Origin: Prado023 sp963736425
GTDB taxonomy: Bacteria > Actinomycetota > Actinomycetes > S36-B12 > CAIYMF01
Length of the DNA: 64,000 nt
Assembly (NCBI GenBank): GCA_963736425.1
Contig: CAVTOX010000014.1
Coordinates: 350,897-414,896 of the forward strand
Reading direction: 5' to 3'
Shown here one piece after another: positions 50,627 to 60,110 of the stretch; positions within the stretch are counted from its first letter, which is position 1, and the number at the start of each line of letters is the position of its first letter. Below the pieces are notes generated by a model. That model was not told the origin of the DNA. It saw nothing but the letters and a program-made list of their open reading frames with translations, and did not search any database. Both the position numbers and the translations under genes were made by a program.

Positions 50627-52594
50627 GTGACCGACACGACCAGCATCGCCCCGGACGCCGACCAGAACTCCGGCCGCGGCCGGGCCAACGGCAGTCTGTC
50701 CACGATGCTCCTGCCCGAGCTCAAGAAGGTCGCCCATGACATGGGGCTCGCCGGCACCTCCTCGATGAAGAAGAGCGACCTTGTGTCCGCGATCAGTGCC
50801 GCGCAGTCCGGTGGCGCGCAGTCCGGTGCCGGTGGCGCGCCGGCCGCGAAGGCCGGGCGGACCCGCCGTCCACGCGGAGAGAGCAGCGCCGAGTCTGCCG
50901 TCAGCACAGACGCTGCAGAGGTTGAGCGTCAGGGAGAGTCCCGCAGCGAGAGCGGCGACCAGCGCAGCGAGGGCGGCCAGCGCGGTCCCGAGACGATCCA
51001 GGACGATCGTCCGCAGCGTGAGTCCGGACAGCGGGCCACCCGTCAGCGTGACGGTGGCCGGGACCGTGGCCAGCAGGATCGTGAGTCGCGTGACGGCAAC
51101 CGGAACCAGTCCCAGGGGCGCACTGGCCGCGAGGGCACCCAGCAGCGCGAGTCCGGCGGGGACAGCAACCCGGATCAGGCCGGCAGCCAGCAGCGCGAGT
51201 CCAGCGAGGACAGCAACCAGAACCAGGACGGTGACCAGAACCAGGGTGGCGGCCAGAACCAGAGTCGCGACAACGACCGGTACAGCGATGAGCCGGGCGG
51301 CCGCCGCCGCCGCGGGCGCGACCGCAACCGCAACCGCAACGACCGCAATGACCGCGACGAACGGCGCCCGGGCAACCAGGGCAATCCGCGCAACCAGGGC
51401 AATCAGGGCCGCGACGTCGAGCCCGAGGTCACTGATGATGACGTCCTCGTGCCCGTCGCCGGCATCCTCGACATCCTGGACAACTACGCGTTCGTTCGGA
51501 CCACCGGCTACCTGCCGGGTCCGACGGACGTCTACGTGTCGTTGTCGATGGTCAAGCGCTTCGGCCTGCGCAAGGGTGACGCGATCACCGGCCAGGTCCG
51601 CCAGCCCCGCGAGGGCGGCGGGGATCGACGGGAGAAGTTCAACCCGCTGGTCAAGGTGGAGTCTGTCAACGGTGCCGACCCGGAGGCCGCCCGCGGTCGC
51701 GTGGAGTTCGGCAAGCTGACGCCGCTGTACCCGTCGCAGCGCCTGCGCCTGGAGACCGACGCCACGAACATGACGACCCGGATCATCGACCTGGTCGCCC
51801 CGATCGGCAAGGGCCAGCGTGGCCTCATCGTCTCGCCGCCGAAGGCCGGCAAGACGATGGTGCTCCAAGCCATCGCCAACGCGATCACCACGAACAACCC
51901 GGAATGTCACCTCATGGTCGTCCTCGTGGACGAGCGTCCCGAGGAGGTCACCGACATGCAGCGCTCGGTGAAGGGTGAGGTCATCGCCTCGACCTTCGAC
52001 CGGCCTGCCGAGGACCACACCACGATCGCCGAGCTCGCGATCGAGCGGGCAAAGCGCCTGGTCGAGTTCGGCCACGACGTCGTCGTGCTGCTGGACTCGA
52101 TGACCCGCCTGGGCCGCGCCTACAACCTCAGCGCCCCCGCGTCCGGCCGGATCCTCTCCGGGGGCGTCGACTCCGCGGCGCTGTACCCGCCGAAGAAGTT
52201 CTTCGGCGCCGCCCGCAACATCGAGAACGGCGGCTCGCTGACCATTCTGGCCACCGCACTGGTCGAGACCGGCTCGCGCATGGACGAGGTGATCTTCGAG
52301 GAGTTCAAGGGCACCGGGAACATGGAGCTCAAGCTCGACCGGCGCCTGGCGGACAAGCGGATCTTCCCGGCTGTTGATGTCGACGCGTCAGGCACCCGCA
52401 AGGAGGAGTTGCTGATGAGCTCCGAGGAGCTCAAGATCGTGTGGACGCTGCGCCGCGTCCTGCACGCACTTGAGGCCACCCAGGCCATCGAGCTGCTGCA
52501 GAGCAAGCTGCGCGACACGAAGAGCAACTACGAGTTCCTCCTCCAGGTGCAGAAGACCACACCCACCGCACCGAGTGGCCGCTCCGACGACTGA
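50627..52594 (+). CDS. rho: Transcription termination factor Rho with long disordered N-terminal insertion
   Basis: A 655-residue hexameric RNA helicase. An N-terminal Rho_N SAP-like helix pair (about 24-60, MLLPELKKVAHDMGL) is followed by an insertion of about 200 residues very rich in Arg, Gly, Gln, Asn, Asp and Ser. Then comes the RNA-binding CSD (VAGILDILDNYAFVRT) and the ATPase: Walker A SPPKAGKT near 405, Walker B VVVLLDSMTRL, Q-loop and R-loop region SGGVDSAALYPPKKFFGAARNIE. The insertion is common in actinobacterial Rho and binds RNA, but its Gln/Asn/Arg repeats here are extreme. Start: a GTG (V read as Met). Confidence 0.96.
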   Translation: MTDTTSIAPDADQNSGRGRANGSLSTMLLPELKKVAHDMGLAGTSSMKKSDLVSAISAAQSGGAQSGAGGAPAAKAGRTRRPRGESSAESAVSTDAAEVERQGESRSESGDQRSEGGQRGPETIQDDRPQRESGQRATRQRDGGRDRGQQDRESRDGNRNQSQGRTGREGTQQRESGGDSNPDQAGSQQRESSEDSNQNQDGDQNQGGGQNQSRDNDRYSDEPGGRRRRGRDRNRNRNDRNDRDERRPGNQGNPRNQGNQGRDVEPEVTDDDVLVPVAGILDILDNYAFVRTTGYLPGPTDVYVSLSMVKRFGLRKGDAITGQVRQPREGGGDRREKFNPLVKVESVNGADPEAARGRVEFGKLTPLYPSQRLRLETDATNMTTRIIDLVAPIGKGQRGLIVSPPKAGKTMVLQAIANAITTNNPECHLMVVLVDERPEEVTDMQRSVKGEVIASTFDRPAEDHTTIAELAIERAKRLVEFGHDVVVLLDSMTRLGRAYNLSAPASGRILSGGVDSAALYPPKKFFGAARNIENGGSLTILATALVETGSRMDEVIFEEFKGTGNMELKLDRRLADKRIFPAVDVDASGTRKEELLMSSEELKIVWTLRRVLHALEATQAIELLQSKLRDTKSNYEFLLQVQKTTPTAPSGRSDD

Positions 52595-52636
52595 GGCGCA
52601 TCCCGCCACCCGCTGATGTGCGGGAGGATGGGGGGC

Positions 52637-53905
52637 GTGACGGCGGTCGAGGATGCGCGCGATGCGGGGCGGCTGGCCACCCTGCGCCACGAGACCTTCT
52701 CGGCGCTGTCCATCCCCAACTTCCGTCTGTACTTCGCCGGGCAGTCGATCTCGCTGGTCGGCACGTGGATGCAGATGGTCGCCCAGGCCTGGCTGGTCCT
52801 GGAGATCACCGGGTCGGCCACCTGGGTCGGCCTCACGTTCGCCGCCCAGACACTGCCGATCCTGCTGGTCGGACCGTACGGCGGCCTTGTGGCCGACCGT
52901 GCCGACAAGCGCCGCCTCCTGGTAGCGCTCCAGGCGGTGATGGGCGCGCTGGCCCTCGTGCTGGCCGCCCTGACCCTCACCGACTCCGTCCGGCTCTGGC
53001 AGGTGCTCGGCCTCGCCGCACTTCTGGGGCTGGCCGACGCCTTCGAGAAGCCCACCCGCCAGGCATTCCTGGTCGAGATCGTCGGACCGGAGTCCGTGCG
53101 CAACGCGGTCAGCCTGAACTCGGTGATGGTCAACGCCGCGCGGGTCCTCGGCCCAGCGGTGGCGGGGCTGGTCATCGCTGCGGGCGGGCTTGGTGTGTGC
53201 TTCGCCCTGAACGCCGCGTCGTTCATCCCAGTGGCCGCGATGTTGCTCGCGATGGATGCGTCCCGCCTGCGCCCCGCGGAGCCGCAGCCACATGAGCGCG
53301 GCCAGGTCCGGGCCGGGTTCGCCTACGTCCGCCGCGAGCGTGAGCTCGGCGTGCCGCTGCTGATGATGGCGATCATGGGGTGCTTCACCTACGAGTTCCA
53401 GGTGACACTGCCCTACTTCGCGCGAACGGCCTTCGACGGGGACTCCCGCACCTACGGGTTCATGACCGCGGCAATGGGTCTCGGCGCGGTCCTCGGGGGG
53501 CTCTACACGGCGGCACGCGGGCGTACGGGGATAGGCACATTGGTGCGCTCGTCGGCCCTGTTCGGAGTCCTGGTGCTGGCCACCGCCTTCGCGCCCTCGG
53601 CGACTACCGCGCTCGCGCTGCTGGTCGCTGTCGGTGCGGCGAGCGTGTCGTTGATGGCCCGGGGCAACGCGACACTGCAGCTGGCGTCCGCGCCTGAGAT
53701 GCGCGGCCGGGTGATGGCGCTCTGGTTGGTGGCGTTCATGGGCACGACCCCGCTGGGCGGTCCGGTGGCCGGCTGGGTCTCCTCGACGTTCGGTGCCCGC
53801 TGGGGCCTGGTCCTCGGAGCCACCGCCTGCTTCGTGGCCGCCGCAGTGGGGGCCATTGCGATGCGCAGGGCGGCTCGCGACGCTCGTTTGGGCGTCCCCG
53901 GGTGA
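52637..53905 (+). CDS. MFS transporter (EntS/MFS_3-like exporter)
   Basis: About 422 residues with twelve hydrophobic segments. NFRLYFAGQSISLVGTWMQMVAQAWLVLEITGS at the start, in two joined motifs, and the loop GLVADRADKRRLL between helices 2 and 3 are typical of the MFS_3/EntS group, which exports siderophores or drugs. The substrate is unknown. The GTG at 52637 has GGAGG nine bases upstream; an ATG at 52616 in frame would add seven residues. It lies between rho and rpmE, where most actinobacteria have no transporter, so it may be an insertion into a conserved order. Confidence 0.85.
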   Translation: MTAVEDARDAGRLATLRHETFSALSIPNFRLYFAGQSISLVGTWMQMVAQAWLVLEITGSATWVGLTFAAQTLPILLVGPYGGLVADRADKRRLLVALQAVMGALALVLAALTLTDSVRLWQVLGLAALLGLADAFEKPTRQAFLVEIVGPESVRNAVSLNSVMVNAARVLGPAVAGLVIAAGGLGVCFALNAASFIPVAAMLLAMDASRLRPAEPQPHERGQVRAGFAYVRRERELGVPLLMMAIMGCFTYEFQVTLPYFARTAFDGDSRTYGFMTAAMGLGAVLGGLYTAARGRTGIGTLVRSSALFGVLVLATAFAPSATTALALLVAVGAASVSLMARGNATLQLASAPEMRGRVMALWLVAFMGTTPLGGPVAGWVSSTFGARWGLVLGATACFVAAAVGAIAMRRAARDARLGVPG

Positions 53906-53917
53906 ACGTGGGATACT
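53888..53917 (+). promoter_or_regulatory. Possible promoter of rpmE
   Basis: TTGGGC and GATACT with an 18-nt spacer, at the 3' end of the MFS gene. Weak match. Confidence 0.3.
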
Positions 53918-53988
53918 TCGTCGACTGCTTCCGGTTCACGTGCTGAGCACACCTGCCTGCACGACCCGGTGCGCCGAAGGAGCCAGCC

Positions 53989-54207
53989 ATGAAGTCGGGT
54001 ATCCACCCCAACTACGTCGAGACGACGGTGACCTGCACCTGTGGGAACACCTTCACCACCCGCAGCACCGCGAAGAACGGCGTGATCCACGCCGACGTGT
54101 GCTCGGCCTGCCACCCGTTCTACACGGGTAAGCAGAAGATCCTCGACACCGGCGGCCGCGTGGCCAAGTTCGAGGCCCGCTTCGGCAAGAAGGCCGACAC
54201 CAAGTAG
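53989..54207 (+). CDS. rpmE: 50S ribosomal protein L31 (zinc-binding type)
   Basis: 72 residues starting MKSGIHPNYVETTVTCTCGN. The zinc ligands are present (CTCGN with C16 and C18, VCSACHPF with C38 and C41), so this is the C+ form that zinc-starved cells replace with the C- paralogue. GFG-like C-terminus with FEARFGKK. AAGGAG lies upstream of the ATG. It precedes prfA, the usual order. Confidence 0.97.
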   Translation: MKSGIHPNYVETTVTCTCGNTFTTRSTAKNGVIHADVCSACHPFYTGKQKILDTGGRVAKFEARFGKKADTK

Positions 54208-54232
54208 CTCGCGCGGACCCGCGGAGCTACCG

Positions 54233-55300
54233 ATGTTCGAGAACTGCCTCGCCCTTGAGCGCGAGTACGCCGACCTTGAGCAGCAGATGTCCGATCCGGC
54301 GCTGCACGCGGATCCCGCGGCAGCCCGCCGGGTCGGCAAGCGGCATGCCCAGTTGCGCCCGGTCGTGGCCGCCTACCGCCAGTGGCTCCAGCTCGGCGAG
54401 GACGAGGGAGCAGCCCGCGAGCTGGCCGCCGAGGACCCGGAGTTCGCTGCGGAGGCCGACGCGTCGGCCGCTGAGCGAGTGCGGGTCGCCGAGCGGCTGA
54501 CCCTGCTGCTGGTGCCGCGCGACCCGATGGACGACAAGGACGTCATCCTCGAGGTCAAGGCCGGCGAGGGCGGCCAGGAGTCCGCGCTGTTCGCCGCCGA
54601 CCTGCTGCGGATGTACCTGCGCTATGCCGAGCGTCGCGGGTGGCGGACCGAGATCCTGGACTCTGAGGAGTCCGACCTTGGCGGCTACAAGGACGTCCAG
54701 GTCGCGGTCAAGGCCCGTGGCACGGTCGAGCCCGGGGACGCTCCCTATGCTCGGCTGAAGTTCGAGGGCGGCGTGCACCGCGTGCAGCGTGTCCCCGTCA
54801 CCGAGTCCCAGGGTCGGATCCACACCTCGGCCGCCGGCGTCCTCGTGCTGCCCGAGGCCGAGGAGGTCGACGTCCAGATCGACCCCAACGACCTGCGCAT
54901 CGACATCTACCGCTCCAGCGGCCCCGGCGGGCAGAGTGTCAACACCACCGACTCCGCCGTGCGGATCACGCACATCCCCACCGGCATCGTGGTGAGTTGC
55001 CAGAACGAGAAGAGCCAGCTGCAGAACAAGGAGTCCGCGATGCGCGTGCTGCGTGCCCGCATGCTGGCCGCCGCGCAGGAGGCGGCCGACGCGGAGGCCT
55101 CGGACGTGCGCAAGTCCCAGGTCCGCACCGTGGATCGCTCCGAGCGGGTGCGCACCTACAACTTCCCGGAGAACCGGATCGCCGACCACCGGGTCAACTA
55201 CAAGTCCCACAACCTCGACGCGGTGCTCGACGGCGAGCTCGACGACGTCATCGACGCCCTCACCGACGCCGACATGGCCGTGCGGCTCGCCGCCTCCTGA
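54233..55300 (+). CDS. prfA: Peptide chain release factor 1
   Basis: 355 residues; reads UAA and UAG and triggers peptide release. The codon-recognition tripeptide PVT is at 188-190, matching RF1 rather than RF2 (SPF), and the catalytic GGQ is at 232-234 in SSGPGGQSVNTTDSAVR. VRTYNFPENRIADHR follows, as usual. It is intact, whereas its partner methyltransferase gene downstream is broken by shifts. The PrmC enzyme methylates this GGQ glutamine. Confidence 0.96.
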   Translation: MFENCLALEREYADLEQQMSDPALHADPAAARRVGKRHAQLRPVVAAYRQWLQLGEDEGAARELAAEDPEFAAEADASAAERVRVAERLTLLLVPRDPMDDKDVILEVKAGEGGQESALFAADLLRMYLRYAERRGWRTEILDSEESDLGGYKDVQVAVKARGTVEPGDAPYARLKFEGGVHRVQRVPVTESQGRIHTSAAGVLVLPEAEEVDVQIDPNDLRIDIYRSSGPGGQSVNTTDSAVRITHIPTGIVVSCQNEKSQLQNKESAMRVLRARMLAAAQEAADAEASDVRKSQVRTVDRSERVRTYNFPENRIADHRVNYKSHNLDAVLDGELDDVIDALTDADMAVRLAAS

Positions 55301-55393
55301 GCACTCAGACCCGCGGCTCGACGAACAGGTACTGGGCGCTGTGCCCCACAGAACCACGCCGGTCGCCCAAGCGGAGTGCGCAATGACGCAGAT

Positions 55394-55409
55394 CGGACAC
55401 CGGTGTCCG
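55394..55409. promoter_or_regulatory. 16-bp perfect palindrome, possible operator
   Basis: CGGACACCGGTGTCCG between prfA and prmC. TGTCCGGATC at its right edge is repeated about 20 bp further on (TTGTCCGGATCC). It could be a regulator site; no regulator is nearby. Nothing else is recognisable in this 208-bp gap. Confidence 0.4.
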
Positions 55410-55508
55410 GATCGTGCCACTCGTTGTCCGGATCCGGTCCGTCCAAGGTGCGGCCCTGCTGTCGTCTGGCGGTCCGACCGGGCGGGTGCGGAGGAATAGG
55501 GTGCTGCG

Positions 55509-56550
55509 GTGGAGTCGACCCGGGATCTTCTGGCGACTGCCGCCGCCCAGTTGGCTGCCGCGGGTGTGCCCACGCCGGAGGTGGACGCCGAGCTGCTGCT
55601 TGCGCACGTCGCCGGTCGGCCGCGCGCCCTGCTGCGGATGGCCGGGGGCACCGTCACCGACGAGCAGTCCTCGCGCGTACGCCGCGCTCGTCGCCCAGCG
55701 CGTCCAGCGGATCCCGCTGCAGCATCTGACCGGGCCTCGCCCCATTCCGCCACCTCGAGTTGCGCGTCGGGCCCGGCGTGTTCATCCCGCGCCCGGAGAC
55801 CGAGCTGATGGTCGACCATGTGCGGGGGTTCGCGGCCGTCGGATCGCGCCGGGGCCGGAGTCGGTCGGCGGTCGTGCCGCCGACCCCCGCATTTCCACGG
55901 GGGAGTCCGGCCAGCCGCGGGCGAGGTTGCTCGTCGTCGACCTCTGCTCGGGGTCGGCGGCGCTGGCGCTGTCGATCGCCACCGAGGTTCCGGGCAGCCG
56001 CGTCATCGCGGTCGAGCTGTCGACCCACGGCCGTGGACTGGGCACGCGGAACATCGCCGACCACGCCGCCCAGGTCGCCGCCATGGGCAGCTCGATCGAG
56101 CTGTCGGGCCGCGATGCCACCGCGGTGGCGGCCAACGGCGGGCCCTCGAGTACCTGCGCGGATCCGTCGACGTCGTCGTCGCCAACCCACCCTACGTGCC
56201 CGAGGACGCGATCCCACGGGAGCCGGAGGTGCGCGACCACGATCCCGGACCTGGCGCTCTACGGCGGACACGACGGGCTGGAGGTCGTCCGGCCGTTGGC
56301 GGAGCAGGCTGCACTGCTGCTGCGACCCGGGGGCTTGCTCCTCATCGAGCACGCCGACGTCCAGGGCGAGAGCGCGGGGGAGTCCGGGGTCCCCGGGGTC
56401 CTGCGCGCCCAACGCGAACCCGCCGATCGCGAACCCGGCGCCGGCGTCGGAACCCGGCCCCGCGTGGCGGGAAGTCGCCGACCTCCTCGACCTCGCCGGT
56501 CGGCCCCGGCACACCTCGGCGATCCGCGCGCGGGCAGGATGGCGCCGTGA
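55509..56550 (+). CDS. prmC: Release factor glutamine methyltransferase PrmC (multiply frameshifted)
   Basis: The complete gene seems present but broken by about six slips. In order: STRDLLATAAAQLAAAGVPT (start, GTG at 55509); ALVAQRVQRIPLQHLTG; ELRVGPGVFIPRPETELMVD; VVDLCSGSAALALSIATEVP with the SAM-binding region; VDVVVANPPYVPEDAIPREP with the catalytic NPPY (56184-56195); LALYGGHDGLEVVRPLAEQA; WREVADLLDLAGRPRH at the end. These lie in three alternating frames. It would methylate the GGQ of release factors. The stop at 56548-56550 overlaps the tsaC ATG. Confidence 0.82.
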
Positions 56551-57273
56551 TGCGCATCGCCACGAACACGCCGGACGAGCGCGAACGCGGGTTGGCGGCC
56601 GCTGCGGCGGCCCTGCGCCGTGGCCAGTTGGTCGGACTTCCACTCGACACGGCCTACGGGATCGCCGCCGACGCCTTCAACCCACGCGGCACGCAGGCCC
56701 TGCGCGACGCCAAGGGTCGGGCGGACCTGTCGATCCCGGTGATGGTGCCCAGGATCGCCACCGTCCCTGGGATCGCCGAGGTCGACACGGATGCCCGCCG
56801 GCTGATGCTCGACTTCTGGCCGGGGCCGCTGACCCTCGTCCTGCCGGCCCAGCCGACGTTGGCGTGGTCCCTGACAGATCCGTCGGGACGGATTGCCGTG
56901 CGGATGCCGCTGCACCCGGTCGCCCTCGACCTGCTCGAACGCACGGGCCCGCTGGGCGTGCTCGCTGCGGCACCGCCGCCCAGCCCGGGCGAGCCCGCGA
57001 CCCCCGAGGGCTCCTTCCCCGACGACCTCGCCGCGCTCCTTGCCGTGCTGCTCGATGCCGGGGCCCTGCCGTATCGGATCCGCGTCCGCCGTGGTGGACC
57101 TCACGGGCGCTGCCCCCGTGCTCGTCCGGCCCGGGCCCCTGGATGTCGAGGACCTGCGCGCCTGCTGCCCGGGACTCGTCGTGCCGACCGCGGACCCTAG
57201 TCGCTGGGCACGTAGACTCGGACGCGTCCGGCGAACCCTCGATCGCGCCCTGGAGCCCGCCCATGAGCCTTGA
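56550..57273 (+). CDS. tsaC: L-threonylcarbamoyladenylate synthase (TsaC/Sua5 family), frameshifted near the end
   Basis: About 240 residues; makes threonylcarbamoyl-AMP for tRNA t6A37. GQLVGLPLDTAYGIAADAFN and ALRDAKGRADLSIPVMV are the YrdC-fold binding motifs, followed by FWPGPLTLVLPA and SGRIAVRMPLHP. An extra G in the GGGG run near 57070 shifts the frame; the C-terminus continues as SASAVVDLTGAAPVLVRPGPL and ends at 57273, inside the glyA start region. It has only the TsaC domain, no Sua5 C-terminal domain. Confidence 0.85.
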
Positions 57274-58534
57274 CACCCCCTTCTGGGGTCCCGACTTCGA
57301 TGCCCTCACCGCGGAGGATCCCGAGATCGCGGGGGTCATCCTCGGCGAGCTCGACCGGCTGCGCGCCGGCCTGCAGCTGATCGCCAGCGAGAACTTCACC
57401 TCACCGGCCGTGCTCGCAGCACTGGGCTCCACCCTGAGCAACAAGTACGCCGAGGGCTACCCGGGGCGGCGCTACTACGGCGGTTGTGCGGTCGTCGATG
57501 ACGCCGAGACCATCGGCATCGAGCGGGCCAAGGCGTTGTTCGACGCCGACCACGCCAATCTGCAGCCGCACTCCGGGGCGAGCGCGAACATCGCCGCCTA
57601 CGGCGCGTTCATGAAGCCCGGCGAGACCGTGCTGGCGATGAGCCTGCCCCATGGTGGGCACCTCACCCACGGCACCAAGGTCTCGTTCTCCGGCAAGTGG
57701 TTCAACGCCGTGCACTACGGAGTCGACCCGACGACCGAGGACATCGACTACGACCAGGTCCGGGACCTGGCCCGTGAGCACCGGCCCACGATGATCATCT
57801 GCGGCGGCTCGGCCATCCCGAGGCTCATCGACTTCGCCGCCTTCCGGGAGATCTCCGACGAGGTCGGCGCCATCCTCATGGTCGACGCCGCACATTTCAT
57901 CGGCCTGGTCGCGGGCAAGGCGATCCCCAGCCCGGTGCCGTACGCGGACGTCGTGACCTTCACGACCCACAAGGTCCTGCGTGGCCCGCGCGGCGGAATG
58001 ATCCTGGCGAAGGCCGAGCACGCGGCGGCCATCGACAAGGCCGTCTTCCCGATGATGCAGGGCGGCCCGCTCATGCACGCGGTGGCAGCCAAGGCCGTGG
58101 CCCTCAAGGAGGCCGCCACCCCGGAGTACGCCCAGTACGCCCGTGACGTCATCGCCAACTCCAAGGCGCTGACCGCAGGCCTGGCCGCCGAGGGCATGCG
58201 CCCGGTCACCGGCGGCACTGACACGCACCTGGCACTGCTGGACCTGCAGGGGACCGGCGTCACCGGGACCGAGGCCGAGGCGCGCTGCGACGCCGCGGGG
58301 ATCGTGCTGAACAAGAACGCCATCCCGAACGACCCGCGCCCGGCCAGCGTGGCCTCGGGCATCCGAGTGGGCACCCCGTCGGTCACGACCCAGGGGATGG
58401 GCACCGAGCAGATGGCCACGATCGCCGAGCTGATCGGCCGGGCCATCCGCGACGAGGACGGCTCGGCCGCCGAGGGGATCCGTGCCGAGGTCACCGAGCT
58501 GGTCACCGCCTTCCCGGCGTACCCACGCGGCTAG
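57263..58534 (+). CDS. glyA: Serine hydroxymethyltransferase
   Basis: A 423-residue PLP enzyme interconverting serine and glycine with tetrahydrofolate. LQLIASENFTSPAVL, SNKYAEGYPGRRYYGG and VDAAHFIGLVAG are hallmarks, and the PLP lysine is Lys237 in TTHKVLRGPRGG. The ATG at 57263 overlaps the end of tsaC. Its stop overlaps the following wecA GTG by one base, tying it to the cell-envelope/ATP synthase block. Confidence 0.97.
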   Translation: MSLDTPFWGPDFDALTAEDPEIAGVILGELDRLRAGLQLIASENFTSPAVLAALGSTLSNKYAEGYPGRRYYGGCAVVDDAETIGIERAKALFDADHANLQPHSGASANIAAYGAFMKPGETVLAMSLPHGGHLTHGTKVSFSGKWFNAVHYGVDPTTEDIDYDQVRDLAREHRPTMIICGGSAIPRLIDFAAFREISDEVGAILMVDAAHFIGLVAGKAIPSPVPYADVVTFTTHKVLRGPRGGMILAKAEHAAAIDKAVFPMMQGGPLMHAVAAKAVALKEAATPEYAQYARDVIANSKALTAGLAAEGMRPVTGGTDTHLALLDLQGTGVTGTEAEARCDAAGIVLNKNAIPNDPRPASVASGIRVGTPSVTTQGMGTEQMATIAELIGRAIRDEDGSAAEGIRAEVTELVTAFPAYPRG

Positions 58535-59649
58535 TGCGCGAGTACGGGCTCAGCCTGCTCGTCGCCGCCGCCCTGACCTTCCTGGTCATGCCGGTGGTGC
58601 GCTCGCTCGCCCTTCGTGCCGGGGCTGTCGCCGGAGTCCGTGACCGCGATGTCCACGACCACGCGATCCCGCGCTGGGGCGGCCTGGGCATGTTCCTTGG
58701 CCTGTGCGCGGGGATGCTGCTCGCCAGCAAGCTGCCGATGATGCGCTCGGTGTTCGAGGGCGCCTCGACGGAGGGCGTCGCGCTGCTCTCCGGTGCGGCG
58801 ATCATCGTCGCCCTCGGCCTTGCCGACGACCGCTGGGAGCTCGACGCCCCCACGAAGATGGCAGGCCAGGTCCTGGCGGCCGCGGTCATGGCGCTGCAGG
58901 GGATCACCCTGCTCTGGTTGCCCATCGACGGCGTGCTGGTCCTCGACCCGACGACCTCGGTCCTGCTGACGGTGCTGATCGTGCTCGTGAGCGTCAACGC
59001 CATCAACTTCATCGACGGGCTCGACGGACTCGCCGCGGGCATCACCGCCGTGTCGGCGACGGCCTTCTTCATCTATGCGTACCTGCTGAGCGTGCAGTTC
59101 GGCGTGGAGCGCGCGACGCTCTCGGCCCTGGTCTCGGCCCTGCTGGTCGGCATCTGTGTCGGGTTCCTGCCGCACAACGTCTTCCCTGCGCGACTGTTCA
59201 TGGGCGACACCGGCTCGATGCTGATCGGCTACCTCATGGCGGCCAGCGTCATCACGCTGACCGGCAAGGTGGATCCCAACGCACTCGAGGGCACCACCCT
59301 GCTGCCTGCGCTGCTGCCGATCCTCGTCCCCCTGGCAGTCCTGGCCGTGCCGCTCATCGACCTCGGCCTGGCCGTCATCCGACGTACCCGCGCGGGCCGC
59401 TCGCCGTTCGCACCCGACAAGCAGCATCTGCACCATCGCCTGCTGGAGATGGGACACTCCCAGCGACGGGCGGTCCTGCTGCTGACCGGATGGGCGGCCC
59501 TGATCGCGTTCTCGGTCGTCCTTCTGGCGTTCATCCCGTTGGCGAACGCCCTGATCGCCAGTGCCGTCGGGGCCGTCCTGCTCGGGCTCGGGGTCGCCTG
59601 GCCGAGCATGCGGGGCCGCGGCGCCCGCACAGGATCGGAGATCGCATGA
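58534..59649 (+). CDS. wecA: Undecaprenyl-phosphate N-acetylglucosaminyl-1-phosphate transferase (WecA/TagO, MraY family)
   Basis: A polytopic membrane enzyme of 371 residues with about eleven helices that loads a sugar-1-phosphate on polyprenyl phosphate. Catalytic aspartates appear in LGLADDRW and NAINFIDGLDGLAAG; FMGDTGSM and HLHHRLL are the conserved cytoplasmic loops. The HLHHRL motif with FAPDKQ marks the WecA/TagO rather than MraY branch. Just upstream of the atp operon, the usual actinobacterial location. GTG start. Confidence 0.92.
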   Translation: MREYGLSLLVAAALTFLVMPVVRSLALRAGAVAGVRDRDVHDHAIPRWGGLGMFLGLCAGMLLASKLPMMRSVFEGASTEGVALLSGAAIIVALGLADDRWELDAPTKMAGQVLAAAVMALQGITLLWLPIDGVLVLDPTTSVLLTVLIVLVSVNAINFIDGLDGLAAGITAVSATAFFIYAYLLSVQFGVERATLSALVSALLVGICVGFLPHNVFPARLFMGDTGSMLIGYLMAASVITLTGKVDPNALEGTTLLPALLPILVPLAVLAVPLIDLGLAVIRRTRAGRSPFAPDKQHLHHRLLEMGHSQRRAVLLLTGWAALIAFSVVLLAFIPLANALIASAVGAVLLGLGVAWPSMRGRGARTGSEIA

Positions 59650-60110
59650 GCGACAGCACGCCGACGGCCGGCGACTCCGCGCGGAACCCTCGGCGCGGTC
59701 CCACCGCCCTGGTGACGCCCATGCGACGGGTGCTGCGGATCGGCCTGATCGCCTCTCTGGTGGCGCTGCCGGTCGCGGTGCTCATCGGCTACCTCGTGGC
59801 CGGAGCCGCGGGGGCGTGGGGTGCGGCCATCGGGATGGGGATCGCCGTCGGGTTCTTCACCATCACCGTCGGCGTCGCGCTGGGCACGGCGGGCATGGAC
59901 GCGACTGGCCTCGGTGCGTCCGTCCTCGGCTCGTGGCTGATCAAGATGGTCCTGCTCCTGGTGGTGCTGGCGTTGCTGCGCGATGCCGACTTCTACTCCC
60001 GCCCCGTCCTGTTCATCTGCCTGCTGATCGGCACGATCGGCGCGCTCGTGCTCGAGGCGCTGGTGGTCACCCGGACCCAGGTCCCATACACCGAGTCCCC
60101 GCAGCGATGA
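59646..60110 (+). CDS. AtpI-like membrane protein (ATP synthase subunit I family, probable)
   Basis: 154 residues with four membrane helices (about 30-50, 55-78, 88-110, 118-138) after a polar N-terminus, the layout of the ATP synthase I-chain family that helps assemble the c-ring. Similarity is weak, so the name rests on topology and position directly before a second accessory gene and atpB. Its ATG overlaps the wecA stop. Confidence 0.6.
   Translation: MSDSTPTAGDSARNPRRGPTALVTPMRRVLRIGLIASLVALPVAVLIGYLVAGAAGAWGAAIGMGIAVGFFTITVGVALGTAGMDATGLGASVLGSWLIKMVLLLVVLALLRDADFYSRPVLFICLLIGTIGALVLEALVVTRTQVPYTESPQR

Noticed and set aside
55509..57273. prmC and tsaC as true pseudogenes
   Set aside because: Both are needed for normal growth in most bacteria, every domain is still recognisable in alternating frames, and neighbours in the same stretch show the same artefact.
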